From the NCBI GenBank assembly GCA_035573675.1, contig DATMAB010000018.1, positions 124,001 to 188,000 on the forward strand: a stretch of 64,000 nt of DNA, given 5' to 3'. Positions 8,848 through 18,477 of the stretch are shown piece by piece; the first letter of the stretch is position 1, and the number at the start of each line of letters is the position of its first letter. The notes under the pieces were generated by a model, which was given only the letters and a program-made list of their open reading frames with translations, was not told the origin of the DNA and ran no database searches. The translations under genes and the position numbers were made by a program. This stretch comes from Terriglobales bacterium (GTDB lineage Bacteria > Acidobacteriota > Terriglobia > Terriglobales > Acidobacteriaceae).

Positions 8848-9807
8848 TTGATCACACTGGACGACATTCGGGCGGCGCAGCAGCGCATCCGTGGCGTGGC
8901 GGTGCGCACGCCGCTGGTGGAATGCCCGCGCGAGCGTGCAGACGAGCGCGTGTTCTTTAAGGCGGAGAGCCTGCAGCCGGTCGGTGCGTTCAAGATCCGC
9001 GGGGCGTACAACAAGGTCGCTTCCCTGCCCGAAGCAGAACGGAAGCGGGGCGTCATCACCTACTCCAGCGGCAATCATGCGCAGGCGGTGGGCTACGCGG
9101 CGCGCGCTTTCGGCACCAGGGCAGTGATCGTGATGCCTTCGAACGCGCCGCCCATCAAACAGCAGGCGACGGCGGCGCTGGGCGCGGAGATCGTGCTGGT
9201 CGGCGCCGCGAGTTCGGAGCGTCAGGCCAAGGCTGAAGAATTGGCCGCGCGGCACGGCTACACGATGGTGCCGCCCTACGATGACCCGTGGATCGTCGCC
9301 GGTCAGGGCACGTGCGGGTTGGAAATCGTGGAAGACCTGCCGGACGTGGAACTTGTGCTGGCGCCGATCAGCGGCGGCGGACTGCTGAGCGGCATTGCCA
9401 CTGCGGTGAAGCTCTCCAAGCCCGATGTGAAGGTGGTCGGCGTGGAGCCGGAACTGGCTGGAGATGCGCAGGAAAGCTTCCGCTCCGGCAAGGTGGTGGA
9501 ATGGCCTGCAGAAAAGACGTCGCGCACCATCGCGGACGGCCTGCGCACGCAGTCAGTCGGCAAGCTGCCGTTCGAGCACATCCAGCGCTACGCGGACGAC
9601 ATCATCACGGTCACCGAAGATGAGATCCGAGAGGCCATGCGACGCATTGCCTTGAACGCGCGGCTGGTGGCGGAACCCAGCGGAGCCGTCAGCTTTGCGG
9701 GCTTCCTGTTTCACCGCGAGCAGCTACCCAAGTCGAGTCACACGGTGGCGGTAATCAGCGGCGGGAACGTGGACCCGTTGCTGCTGGCCCGCGTGCTGGC
9801 GGGATGA
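8848..9807 (+). CDS. Threonine/serine dehydratase (PLP-dependent, no regulatory domain)
   Basis: Fold-type II PLP enzyme, most likely deaminating threonine to 2-oxobutyrate and ammonia. The 319-aa product has the PLP-lysine motif AFKIRGAYN (Lys49), the substrate loop SSGNHAQ, and the phosphate-binding glycine loop SGGGLLSG. It lacks the C-terminal ACT domain of biosynthetic IlvA, so it is the short catabolic TdcB/serine-racemase-like form and cannot be isoleucine-regulated in the usual way. The start is TTG 8848 with a purine-rich GGGGAG about 11 nt upstream. It is preceded by a long gap with operator-like sites and is convergent with the ATPase, 3 bp apart. Confidence 0.88.
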   Translation: MITLDDIRAAQQRIRGVAVRTPLVECPRERADERVFFKAESLQPVGAFKIRGAYNKVASLPEAERKRGVITYSSGNHAQAVGYAARAFGTRAVIVMPSNAPPIKQQATAALGAEIVLVGAASSERQAKAEELAARHGYTMVPPYDDPWIVAGQGTCGLEIVEDLPDVELVLAPISGGGLLSGIATAVKLSKPDVKVVGVEPELAGDAQESFRSGKVVEWPAEKTSRTIADGLRTQSVGKLPFEHIQRYADDIITVTEDEIREAMRRIALNARLVAEPSGAVSFAGFLFHREQLPKSSHTVAVISGGNVDPLLLARVLAG

Positions 9808-9810
9808 GCG

Positions 9811-12546
9811 TCACGTGGTTGCCCTACGGTTTCGCGCCACCCGTTTTGCCGTCTCCAGCGCGAAGAAGACAACGACGCTCAACGCGACAGAGAACGCCAG
9901 CCAGCGGCCCGGCAGATCCACGGTTCCGAAGAACGGCTGCAGGAACGGAGTGTAGACGACCACGAGTTGCAGAACGAGGGTGAGCGCCACGGCGCCGAGA
10001 AGCGCGGGATTGGAGAACACGCCCACCGTGAACAGCGAGTGGCGGCCGGAGCGGATGGCCAGGCAGTTGGCCATTTGCGTAAAGGTCAGCGTGGTGAAGA
10101 CCAGGGTCTGCCACGCGGGGTCGTTGAGCGACCAGCGCCAGTACCCTGCTGACAGGCAAAGGGCGCCGATCAGCAGACCGACCCAGAGAACGTGCCATCC
10201 CATCCCGCCGGCGAAGAGGCTCTGGCCGGGCGGCACGGGAGGCCGGCGCATGACGTCGCGTTCCGCAGGCTCGACGGCCAGAGCCAGCGCCGGCAGACCA
10301 TCGGTGACCAGGTTGACCCATAGGATCTGCAGCGGCAGCAGCGGCAGAGGCATGTCCAGAAGGGGCGCCAGGAACATGACCCAGATCTCGCTGGAATTGG
10401 TGGCCATCAGGTACTGGATGAACTTGCGGATGTTGTCGTAAATGACGCGACCTTCGCGCACCGCGGCCACGATGGTGGCGAAATTGTCATCCAGCAGCAC
10501 CATGTCGGCGGCCTCTCGCGCCACGTCGGTGCCGGTAATCCCCATAGCGACGCCGATGTCGGCGCGCTTGAGGGCGGGAGCATCGTTGACTCCATCGCCG
10601 GTCATGGCCACCACCTCGCCGCGCGACTGGAGGGCACGCACGATCTCCAGCTTGTGCGCCGGGGAAACGCGCGCGTAGACCGAGACTTCCTCGACGGCCT
10701 GGGCCAGCTCGGCTTCCGACATGCGCGTCAGCTCCAGCCCGGTGACGGCGCGCCCACGATCGATGAGGTTGATTTCATGGGCAATGTGCAGCGCCGTGAG
10801 GGGGTGATCGCCGGTGATCATCACCGGGCGAATGCCCGCCCGGCGACAGGTGGCCACGGCCTCTTTCACTTCCGGGCGAGGCGGGTCCATCATGCCGACA
10901 ATGCCGAGGAAAACGAACTGCGCCTCTGCGCGTTCGAGTTCGGAGGGCACTTCGGGCAGCGGGCGGAATGCCACTCCCAGGACGCGCATGCCCTGGGCTG
11001 CCAGGCGTTCGGCGGCCGCCAGAATCCGGGCGCGCTCGTCGTCGTCGAGTGGCTCCATGCGTCCCTCGTTCCACGCCTGAGTGGAAACGCCCAGCAGGCT
11101 GTCGACGGCTCCTTTAGCAAACGCCACCAGCGGGGCTCCGGCCAGGGCATGCTCCAGGGAATGCAGGGCCGGGGTTACGGATGCGGAACCGTGCTTGGCG
11201 GCGACATGGTGGACGGTCATCATGCGCTTGCGGTCGGAATCGAAGGGCAGTTCGGCTACGCGTGGGAGGGCTTGCTCGAGCTGGGGCTTAAGAAGATGCA
11301 GCCGGGCTGCCGCCACGACCAGGGCAGCCTCCGTAGGGTCGCCGAGCGCGGTGTACTCACGCGGCTCATCGGGCGCCCTCTCCAGGTGAGCGTCGCTGCA
11401 GAGGGCGCCGCCGGCCAGCAGCAGGGTGACCGCCGGCCGTTCGCGAAGGACCTCGAGAGCGGTGCGGTCGTCGGCGCGGAGAAGGTGGGGAGTCAGGTCG
11501 AGCCGCCCGGCGCTGGTCTCCAGCACGGTGACGGTGATGCGGCTTTCGGTGAGGGTGCCGGTCTTGTCCGTGCATATGACGGTGACCGAGCCCAGCGTCT
11601 CCACCGCCGGCAGCCTGCGGATGAGCGCCTTGCGGCGCAGCATGCGCTGCGCGCCCAGCGCCAGGGTTACGGTAACCACGGCGGGAAGTCCCTCGGGTAC
11701 AGCCGCAACCGCCAGGCTCACCGCAGTGAGCAGCATCTGCTGAACCGGCTCGCCGCGGAGCAGGCCGAGGGCAAAAATCACGGCGACCACAGCCAACGCG
11801 AACACGGCCAGGCGCTTGCCTAACCCGTCCAGTCGCTTCTGCAGCGGCGTCGGCTCCGGCCGTATGCTCTGGATCATCTCCGCGAGGCGGCCCAGTTCGG
11901 TGTGCGTCCCCGTGGCCACGACGACGGCCTCGCCGCGCCCGTAGGTGATCGTGGTCCCGGCGAACACCATGTTGCTGCGGTCGCCGATGGTCAGCTCCGG
12001 AACGGCCAGCGGGTCGGTTTGCTTTTCGACCGGCTCGGATTCGCCGGTAAGGGCGGCTTCCTGGGCTCGCAAGCCGGCGACTTGAATCAGGCGGGCGTCG
12101 GCAGCGACGGCGTTTCCGGCTTCCAGCAGCATGATGTCGCCGGGGACGAGGTGGGCAGCAGGAACATCGCGCACACGGCCATCGCGACGCACACGCACCG
12201 AAGGCCGCGACAAGCGCCGCAGCGCGGCGAGAGCCTGCTCTGCCCGATGCTCCTGGGTGAAGCCCAGCACGGTGTTGAGGATGACAATCGCCAGGATGGC
12301 GACTGTGTCCTTGTAATCGCGCAGGAGCAAAGACACCGCAGCCGCGGCCAGCAAGACCAGCACCATCGTGGCCCTGAGCTGATCCCAGAGGATGCGCCAC
12401 GGACTCTTGGCGCCGCGCTCGGCGAGTTCATTGGGGCCATGCTCGGCCAGGCGACGCGCAGCTTCGGACTTGGTCAGTCCGAGGGCGGCATCCACGGCAA
12501 AGTGCCGCAGCGTTTCCTCGCTCGTCCGCGTGTGCCAGGCGCTCAT
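9811..12546 (-). CDS. P2-type cation-transporting ATPase, Ca2+-type
   Basis: Inner-membrane P-type ATPase of 911 aa, likely exporting Ca2+. It has the N-terminal cation-ATPase domain, the actuator motif TGES, the phosphorylation motif DKTGT (Asp327) and the hinge [20 protein letters not shown]. Transport residues match SERCA-like pumps: PEGLP in M4, an N...E pair in M5 ([10 protein letters not shown]) and [12 protein letters not shown] in M6. These residues favour Ca2+ over Na+/K+ or Mg2+. The start was set at ATG 12546 ([13 protein letters not shown]); the frame is open to 12600 but without conserved sequence. No metal regulator is adjacent. Confidence 0.9.
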   Translation of the reverse strand: MSAWHTRTSEETLRHFAVDAALGLTKSEAARRLAEHGPNELAERGAKSPWRILWDQLRATMVLVLLAAAAVSLLLRDYKDTVAILAIVILNTVLGFTQEHRAEQALAALRRLSRPSVRVRRDGRVRDVPAAHLVPGDIMLLEAGNAVAADARLIQVAGLRAQEAALTGESEPVEKQTDPLAVPELTIGDRSNMVFAGTTITYGRGEAVVVATGTHTELGRLAEMIQSIRPEPTPLQKRLDGLGKRLAVFALAVVAVIFALGLLRGEPVQQMLLTAVSLAVAAVPEGLPAVVTVTLALGAQRMLRRKALIRRLPAVETLGSVTVICTDKTGTLTESRITVTVLETSAGRLDLTPHLLRADDRTALEVLRERPAVTLLLAGGALCSDAHLERAPDEPREYTALGDPTEAALVVAAARLHLLKPQLEQALPRVAELPFDSDRKRMMTVHHVAAKHGSASVTPALHSLEHALAGAPLVAFAKGAVDSLLGVSTQAWNEGRMEPLDDDERARILAAAERLAAQGMRVLGVAFRPLPEVPSELERAEAQFVFLGIVGMMDPPRPEVKEAVATCRRAGIRPVMITGDHPLTALHIAHEINLIDRGRAVTGLELTRMSEAELAQAVEEVSVYARVSPAHKLEIVRALQSRGEVVAMTGDGVNDAPALKRADIGVAMGITGTDVAREAADMVLLDDNFATIVAAVREGRVIYDNIRKFIQYLMATNSSEIWVMFLAPLLDMPLPLLPLQILWVNLVTDGLPALALAVEPAERDVMRRPPVPPGQSLFAGGMGWHVLWVGLLIGALCLSAGYWRWSLNDPAWQTLVFTTLTFTQMANCLAIRSGRHSLFTVGVFSNPALLGAVALTLVLQLVVVYTPFLQPFFGTVDLPGRWLAFSVALSVVVFFALETAKRVARNRRATT

Positions 12547-12686
12547 TGCACAGCGATGATATTGCACCCCCCGCTGACGCGTCTGTGCGTTGCCGAACAT
12601 TCCGCTGCCGCATCACCGCAGGCACGGGTAATCTTCGACAGCACTGCCGCGGCGTCAGTAGAATCAGAGCGGCTCAGGTCAGACGC

Positions 12687-12812
12687 GCGCATGGCCCTGA
12701 TTCCAAACCCAGGGTGGTGGGCCGTACCGTCGCGCAGAAGGTGCTCCGGGAGGCGCCGTGTCCGGTCCTGACGGTGGTCGCTCGCTCCGAAACCAGCACG
12801 GAGCAGAGCTGA
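12687..12812 (+). pseudogene. Remnant of a universal stress protein (UspA) C-terminus
   Basis: In the 353-bp gap between two real genes, the + frame ending at 12812 reads AHG, then VVGRTVAQKVLREAPCPVLTVV. This matches the UspA tail, which usually has HG, then a G-S/T-VA-xx-VLR-x-APCPVLVV pattern of the ATP-binding loop. Upstream in the same frame the similarity fades to noise, and no start or N-terminal three quarters of the domain can be found. I read it as the decayed 3' end of a usp gene. The other bases of 12547-12899 show only a TAGAAT -10-like box at 12859-12864 for the next gene. Confidence 0.55.
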
Positions 12813-12899
12813 AATCGCGAACAACTTCACAGGACCTCGCTGCGAGGCAACCCCAGTGTAGAATCGAGGCTCCTACGTTATCGCCGACTCCTGGTCTCG

Positions 12900-13856
12900 A
12901 TGCCCAGAACACCTGAATCCCTACCTACCGTGCTCCTGCTCCTGGGGCTGGGCTTGCTTGCCACCCTGCATGCTTCCGCACAGGACACGTTTCCAGCCAA
13001 GGAGCGCGTGGTGCTGGTGCGCGAAGCCATCGTGTACATCTCGCCGGACGCCAGCTCGGCCAAGCTGGCGCAGGCGGAGCGCGGACGCGAAGGAGCGGTG
13101 CTGGACCGCAGCCGGCAGTGGGTGCAGGTCTTTATCAACACCGAGCAGGGCCGCAACGTGACCGGCTGGATACTGGACAAGGGGCTGGTGCGCGCGTCTA
13201 CGCCCAACGGCGACCGCATCCTGTTCGGCGAGGCGGTGGATTCCGAGGCCGAAGCGCAGCGCCGCCGCGGCCGCAAGAACGCGGCCCAGGACGCCATGCG
13301 GCTCTACTACCGGACGTTTGAGTACTTTCCGAGCTCACCGCTGGCCGGCGAGGCGCTCTATCGCGCCGCCGACATCAAGTGGCAGATCGATGCCGCCGAC
13401 GCCAAGTCGCGTCCTTCCGCCAAGGATGACCCGCGGTATCGGCCGCACATCGACGAGGACCTGATGCGCGAAGTGCGCAAGAAATTCCCCAAGACGCGCT
13501 GGCATGCGCTGGCCGAGTTCAACCTGCTGGAAAACAAGCTCTGCGGAGACTGGGGGGGCAAGTCCAAGTGCCCGGAGAAGGACACCGAGATCTATGAGGA
13601 GTATGTGAAGGAGTTCCCGCAGTCGCCGAAGGCCGCCGAAGCGCTCTACCTCGCGGCAACGCGGCAGGCCGCGCTCATCGAGATCTACAAGACGGAGAAC
13701 AATCCGGGCAAGTCTCAGGCGGCGAAAGCCAAAGGCATCGCACTGGCGCAACGGGTGATGGCCCAGTTTCCGGACAGCGACTGGAGCCCGCGCGCCGCGC
13801 GCCTTGCCTTCCTGATGGAACAGGGAGTCCCGCTATACGGGAATACTCTCGAATGA
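12900..13856 (+). CDS. Exported protein with SH3-like and tetratricopeptide-like regions
   Basis: A 318-aa protein of unknown function. It starts with a signal peptide (hydrophobic run to about residue 26, ending SAQ). Residues about 35-95 look like a bacterial SH3 domain (short β-strands, a GWIL turn). From about 115 onward there are helical repeats with YYRTFEYFP-SSPLAGEALYRAAD and YVKEFPQSPKAAEALYLAA, the aromatic-xx-P-xS-x-A-x-A pattern of BamD/YbgF-type outer-membrane tetratricopeptide repeats. It probably acts at the cell wall or outer membrane as a scaffold. uppP follows 21 bp downstream on the same strand. Confidence 0.7.
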   Translation: MPRTPESLPTVLLLLGLGLLATLHASAQDTFPAKERVVLVREAIVYISPDASSAKLAQAERGREGAVLDRSRQWVQVFINTEQGRNVTGWILDKGLVRASTPNGDRILFGEAVDSEAEAQRRRGRKNAAQDAMRLYYRTFEYFPSSPLAGEALYRAADIKWQIDAADAKSRPSAKDDPRYRPHIDEDLMREVRKKFPKTRWHALAEFNLLENKLCGDWGGKSKCPEKDTEIYEEYVKEFPQSPKAAEALYLAATRQAALIEIYKTENNPGKSQAAKAKGIALAQRVMAQFPDSDWSPRAARLAFLMEQGVPLYGNTLE

Positions 13857-13877
13857 CGGCAGGGGGATGCTGCTGAA

Positions 13878-14777
13878 ATGAGCGCGAGCCCCGCCGCAGC
13901 CCTGGTGAACGACTACCTGCTTTCTTTCCTGCTGGGTGTCATCGAGGGGCTGACGGAATTCCTGCCGGTCAGCTCGACCGCGCACCTGCGCATCGCCGAA
14001 GCCCTGTTCGGCGTAAACCTGGCCGACGGCTACTGGAAGATGTACTCCATCGTCATCCAGTTGGGCGCCATTCTTTCCCTGCCTTTCTACTTCCGGCAAC
14101 GGATCGCCGGTTTCGTGGCCGACTTCCCGCGTGGCGCGCGCGGTGACCGGAATTGGCTGACGCATCCGCTCGGGCTCACGCTCATCGCGTTCGCCTGCAC
14201 GGCGGTGCCTTCCCTGCTCTCGACCCGGCTCATAGGCAAGCATCTGGAAAGCCTGCGGTTGATGGCGTGGGCGCTCATCGTGGGCGGAATCGTGATGTGG
14301 GCGGTGGATGCCTGGGCGGCGCGCCGCGCCGCCCGCACGGAGCGAATGGACGACATGGGCCCGGGTCAGGCGGTTTGGATTGGGCTTTGCCAGGTCATGG
14401 CCGCCGTGTTTCCCGGGGTCTCGCGCTCCATGGCGACCATCGCCGCAGGCCAGACGGCCGGCATGACGCGAATCGCAGCGCTGGAGTTCTCTTTCTTTCT
14501 GTCCATCCCGACCATGGCGGCTGCCACCGGATACGACTTCGTCAAATCGCTGCGCGCCGGCAGCGGCGCCGGCGAAGCCCACCTGGGTTCGTTCGCCATG
14601 GACGCCCACGGCTGGATGGTGCTGGGGATCGGCTTCGTGGTGTCGTTTCTGGTCGCGCTGGGCTCAGTAGCCTGGTTCATGCGCTGGGTACGCACACGCG
14701 GATTTGTACCGTTCGCGGTGTACCGCATCGCGAGCGGGATTCTGGTGCTGGCCTGGGTGTGGCGCAGCGGATCCTGA
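13878..14777 (+). CDS. uppP: Undecaprenyl-diphosphate phosphatase
   Basis: Inner-membrane enzyme (BacA family) that dephosphorylates undecaprenyl diphosphate to recycle the lipid carrier for peptidoglycan and O-antigen synthesis; overexpression gives bacitracin resistance in relatives. The 299-aa product holds both signature motifs: EGLTEFLPVSSTAH near residue 22 and PGVSRS near residue 179, with about eight hydrophobic segments. The family is usually 260-290 aa. It follows the SH3/TPR gene closely and is convergent with rodA, so it sits beside the cell-shape operon and shares its role in wall growth. Confidence 0.95.
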   Translation: MSASPAAALVNDYLLSFLLGVIEGLTEFLPVSSTAHLRIAEALFGVNLADGYWKMYSIVIQLGAILSLPFYFRQRIAGFVADFPRGARGDRNWLTHPLGLTLIAFACTAVPSLLSTRLIGKHLESLRLMAWALIVGGIVMWAVDAWAARRAARTERMDDMGPGQAVWIGLCQVMAAVFPGVSRSMATIAAGQTAGMTRIAALEFSFFLSIPTMAAATGYDFVKSLRAGSGAGEAHLGSFAMDAHGWMVLGIGFVVSFLVALGSVAWFMRWVRTRGFVPFAVYRIASGILVLAWVWRSGS

Positions 14778-14792
14778 GCGTTGTTGCGGGGG

Positions 14793-15887
14793 CTAGTTTA
14801 CGAAGCGCCGCATGCGGATGTTCATCACCAGGCCGAGGGCGAGGAACGTGAACAGGGCCGAGGAGCCTCCGTAGCTCATCAGCGGGAGCGGGATGCCCGT
14901 GACCGGCATGAAGCCCACCACCATCCCGACATTGACCAGGACGTGGAAGGCCAACACTGCAACCACACCCATGATGATGAAGGAACCGGCGCGGTCGCGG
15001 GCCACCTGGGCGTTCTGCACCAGGCGCATCAGGACCATGAAGTAAAGCAATAACAAGCCCATGGCGCCCAACAGTCCCTGCTCTTCCGCGAAGCTGGCAA
15101 AGGCGAAGTCGGTGTGGGTAACGGGCAGGAACAAGCCCTGGGTCTGCGAGCCCTGCAAGAAACCCTTACCCCAAATGCCCCCGGAGCCGACAGCGATCAA
15201 CGATTGCTGCACCTGGTAGCCGGAGCCCTGGGGATCGGCGGCGGGATCCAGGAAGCTGGTGAGCCGCGCCCGCTGGTAGTCCTTCAGTCCGAATTTCCAG
15301 ACCACGGGCATCATCAGTCCGGAGCAGAGCAGGATGACGGCGGCATGCTTCCAGCGCATGCCGGCCAGGAAAAGACCCATCACCGCAATGGGCGCATAGG
15401 TGAGCGCGGTGCCCAGATCCGGCTGCGCCAGGATGAGCAGCATGGGCACGCCGGCAAGCAGCCCGGCCTTGACGATGTCCGAGACGGCAGGCTCGCGTTG
15501 TCGCATGTCGGCAAAATACTTAGCCACAGCCAGAATGACGACCAGCTTGATCCACTCCGAAGGCTGAAAGTGGGTGCTGCCGTAGATGCGGATCCAGCGC
15601 CGCGCACCCAGGTACTTTTGTCCGAACAGGAGGACCGCAATCAGCGAGACGATCGAGGCGATGTAAAACCAGTGGACTCGCTCCAGCAGCGTCTGATAGT
15701 TCAGCAGGCTCATCGCGAACAGCAACAGCACCCCGAACAGGATCCAATAGATCTGCTTGACGTGCGCGCCCGCGAGCCTGGTGTTGTACGTCGCGCTGTA
15801 AATTTCGGCCACGCCCAGCGAGCAGATCAGCAGCACCAGCCCCAACAGGGGCCAGTCGAAATCACGGAATGAGACAAAGCGAATCAT
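14793..15887 (-). CDS. rodA: Rod shape-determining protein RodA (SEDS glycosyltransferase)
   Basis: Peptidoglycan polymerase of the elongasome, paired with PBP2. The 364-aa polytopic protein shows SEDS marks: GARRWI, the QPSEWIKL segment, LILAQPDLGTAL with the catalytic Asp, QQSLIAVGSGG-WGKG, and MPVTGIPLPLMSYGGSS near the C-terminus. The ATG overlaps the mrdA stop by 4 nt, so polymerase and transpeptidase are translationally coupled. It is last in mreB-mreC-mreD-mrdA-rodA. Confidence 0.96.
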   Translation of the reverse strand: MIRFVSFRDFDWPLLGLVLLICSLGVAEIYSATYNTRLAGAHVKQIYWILFGVLLLFAMSLLNYQTLLERVHWFYIASIVSLIAVLLFGQKYLGARRWIRIYGSTHFQPSEWIKLVVILAVAKYFADMRQREPAVSDIVKAGLLAGVPMLLILAQPDLGTALTYAPIAVMGLFLAGMRWKHAAVILLCSGLMMPVVWKFGLKDYQRARLTSFLDPAADPQGSGYQVQQSLIAVGSGGIWGKGFLQGSQTQGLFLPVTHTDFAFASFAEEQGLLGAMGLLLLYFMVLMRLVQNAQVARDRAGSFIIMGVVAVLAFHVLVNVGMVVGFMPVTGIPLPLMSYGGSSALFTFLALGLVMNIRMRRFVN

Positions 15888-17905
15888 GGGGATTGGGGGA
15901 TGGACGAAGCGTCGAATTGACGGCTTGACGACTCCGTGCTGGGTACTTGCTTCTTTCCGGGGCGGGGCGGGGACTGGTAGGACAGAGACATGTCAAATCG
16001 CCCGGTACGAATGCGACCAGTCCCTGTTGGCGGGCCAGCTTCACCCCAGACCGCGGCAACCTCCACGCCGGGAGGTTGGGCGGGGCTCCGGCCTTCCGCC
16101 ACCTTCACGCCGTTGCGCTGCTTCTTGTCGAAGTGGGCCTTGATCACCTGGGCGGCAAGGCGCGCGGCCACATAGCCGTGCTCTCCGCCTTCGACCAGGA
16201 CCGCGACCACGATTTCCGGATTGCGGCGCGGAGCCAGGCCGACGAACCAACCGTTGTCCCGATAGCGCTCTCCGGTCAGCTTGCGCCGGGCCTCGTTGCT
16301 GACCACCTGCGAACTGCCGGTCTTGCCGGCGAAGTCGATGCCTTCGAGATGGGCGCTGGCGGCCGTGCCGCCGGGATTCACTACGCCCGCCATGGCGTCT
16401 GTGATGATCTCCCAGTTGCGAGCACCAATCGGCACGACCACACGATCCGGCACCTCGCGTGCCGCCGCAGCCTGGGCCAGGCCCTGCATTTCGTCGGGGA
16501 AAGCGACGTGGGGCCGGAACAGGACGCCATCCATGGCGATGCCGCCGATGGCGCGGGCCAATTGGATGGGCGTAGTCGCCACGGCTCCCTGACCGATGCC
16601 CACCGAGATGGTTTCGCCCGCATACCACTTCTGGCGGAAGGTGCGGATCTTCCACTGTTCCGAGGGCATGACGCCGGCCACTTCCTGCGGCAGGTCGATG
16701 TTGGTCTTCTGCCCCAGGCCATAGCGCGTGGCGTACTGCGCGATGCGCTCGATGCCCAGGCGTTCCGCCAGCGTGTAGAAGTAGGTGTCGCAGGATTCGG
16801 TGATGGCGCGCTGGATGTCCACGCCACCACCGTGAACTCGATGACACTTGAAGAAGCGCCCGTAAAAATTCTTGCCGCCGGGGCAAGTGACGCTCATCTT
16901 CTGGGCGATTCCCTCTTCCAGTCCGGCCACCGCCATCAGGATCTTGAACACCGAGCCGGGAGCCAGCTGCGCCTGGGTGGCCCGGTTGAGCAACGGCGTG
17001 TCAGGATCATTGACCAGCCGGCTCCACTCCTGACGCGAGATGCCTACGGTGAAAGCATTGGGATCGAACGTCGGGCGGCTGGCCAGAGCGAGCACTTCGC
17101 CGTTGCGCGGATCGAGCGCCACGATGGCGCCTTCATTGCCTTCGAGAGTTTCCTCCGCGGCGATCTGCAGGTCCAGGTCGATGGTGAGGCGCAACTGCCT
17201 GCCCGGTGTGGCCGCGGCCTCCTCCAGTTGTCCGACCTCACGCCCGCGGCTGTCCACCACCACGCGGCGGTAGCCATCCTTGCCCATCAGAAGGTGGTTG
17301 TAGGTTTGCTCCACGCCGTACTGCCCGACGATGTCACCGGCTTGGTAGAGCTCGAAGCCGGGCTGATCCAGCATGCGCTCGCTGACCTCGCCCACGTAGC
17401 CGATCAGGTGGGCCGCAAAGCCGTTCCGCGGATACAGTCGCCGGTGCACCATGATGACGTCGAGTTGGGGCAGTTCGGCGCGGTGCGCCTCGACGAACGC
17501 CAGCTCGTCCGGCGTGATGTCCTCTTTGATCACGGCCGGGCGGAAGGAGGGCTCTCCGGCCCGGCGCCGGAGGCGTCCCTGAATCTCCTCCACTGACATA
17601 TGCAGGCCGGCGGCCATGCGGGCCAGGTCGTCCTCGGAGGGCGCACCCTGCTCGCGCTGGTAGAGCACGGTGAACGAAGGGTAATTGTCGACGAGGATGC
17701 GGCCTTCGCGGTCCAGGATCTTGCCGCGTGGGGCCATCACCGGAATGCCGCGGATGCGGTTGCGCTGGGCCAGCTGCTCGTAGCGCTCACCGCCGGAGAC
17801 CTGCAGACGCCACAATCCGTACGCCAGCAGCAGGAACATGGCCAGCAGCGCATACTGCACAGCCGTGAAGCGATACGGCGGTATCTTTTCGGCGCGATCC
17901 AGCAT
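15884..17905 (-). CDS. mrdA: Penicillin-binding protein 2 (elongasome transpeptidase)
   Basis: Class B PBP that cross-links peptidoglycan during side-wall growth. It has one N-terminal membrane anchor (about residues 15-35), a dimerisation/pedestal region, and a transpeptidase domain with SVFK (Ser318), the second motif SCD (Asp at the SxN position, usual for PBP2), and KTGSSQ. The product is about 673 aa from ATG 17905; GTG 17911 two codons upstream is an equally possible start. A proline-rich, low-complexity cytosol-distal tail of ~60 residues follows the catalytic domain. It is coupled to rodA by ATGA overlap and lies 51 bp after mreD. Confidence 0.95.
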   Translation of the reverse strand: MLDRAEKIPPYRFTAVQYALLAMFLLLAYGLWRLQVSGGERYEQLAQRNRIRGIPVMAPRGKILDREGRILVDNYPSFTVLYQREQGAPSEDDLARMAAGLHMSVEEIQGRLRRRAGEPSFRPAVIKEDITPDELAFVEAHRAELPQLDVIMVHRRLYPRNGFAAHLIGYVGEVSERMLDQPGFELYQAGDIVGQYGVEQTYNHLLMGKDGYRRVVVDSRGREVGQLEEAAATPGRQLRLTIDLDLQIAAEETLEGNEGAIVALDPRNGEVLALASRPTFDPNAFTVGISRQEWSRLVNDPDTPLLNRATQAQLAPGSVFKILMAVAGLEEGIAQKMSVTCPGGKNFYGRFFKCHRVHGGGVDIQRAITESCDTYFYTLAERLGIERIAQYATRYGLGQKTNIDLPQEVAGVMPSEQWKIRTFRQKWYAGETISVGIGQGAVATTPIQLARAIGGIAMDGVLFRPHVAFPDEMQGLAQAAAAREVPDRVVVPIGARNWEIITDAMAGVVNPGGTAASAHLEGIDFAGKTGSSQVVSNEARRKLTGERYRDNGWFVGLAPRRNPEIVVAVLVEGGEHGYVAARLAAQVIKAHFDKKQRNGVKVAEGRSPAQPPGVEVAAVWGEAGPPTGTGRIRTGRFDMSLSYQSPPRPGKKQVPSTESSSRQFDASSIPQSP

Positions 17906-17956
17906 GGCCACAGACTTCAGCGCGGATGGTCTATTGTAATGCCCTTTCTCCCGCCC

Positions 17957-18475
17957 CTAGGTTTTGTGCTTGAAGCGGTCCAAGAAAGCAAACAGGGGCA
18001 GCGCCACCAGGGCATTCAATACCGACGCCACCAACAGGTATCCCCATTCCCACTCCAGCGACTGCCGCACCAGGTAGCGCCCGATCACGAAGTACACGCC
18101 GGTGTGGAGCAAGTAAAAGCCGAAGGTCGTCAGGAATCGGGTCAGCAAGCTCTCTACATCCACGCGCACTCCGAGAGAAGACGCCGCAAAGCCGACGACG
18201 GTCTTGGCTATTCCGTACACGCCCAGCGGGTGGTGCGTGAGCCCATCCTGGAGCAGGCCGATCACGCTGCCGGTGAGCAGACCGGTCACCGGGCTGCGGC
18301 GGGCCACCGCCAGAAAAATGGTGACCAGCAGGGGCAGGTCCAGAATGTCGAAGCGGCGCACGTACACAGGCACAAACGCCTGCAGGAACAGCGCCGCCAG
18401 GGGAATGCCGATGCTGGCCGAGAGCGTGAAGCGATGGACCTCGATCTCGGCCCGCGAGCTGTAGGTGATGGGCAC
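17957..18475 (-). CDS. mreD: Rod shape-determining protein MreD
   Basis: Small integral membrane partner of MreC in the elongasome. The 172-aa product has about five hydrophobic segments and the family-like LVTIFLAVARRSPVTGLLTG and GLLQDGL segments. The weak primary conservation of MreD means the call rests largely on size, topology and position between mreC and mrdA. The start follows the mreC stop by 2 nt. Confidence 0.9.
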   Translation of the reverse strand: MPITYSSRAEIEVHRFTLSASIGIPLAALFLQAFVPVYVRRFDILDLPLLVTIFLAVARRSPVTGLLTGSVIGLLQDGLTHHPLGVYGIAKTVVGFAASSLGVRVDVESLLTRFLTTFGFYLLHTGVYFVIGRYLVRQSLEWEWGYLLVASVLNALVALPLFAFLDRFKHKT

Positions 18476-18477
18476 GC

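Noticed and set aside
16786-16800. Asp instead of Asn in the second active-site motif of PBP2 (SCD)
   Set aside because: This variant is normal for MrdA-type PBP2, not evidence of inactivation.
14781-17596. Long + strand open frames opposite rodA and mrdA
   Set aside because: Gln/His/Arg-rich low-information translations typical of antisense frames; the minus-strand genes have full catalytic motifs.
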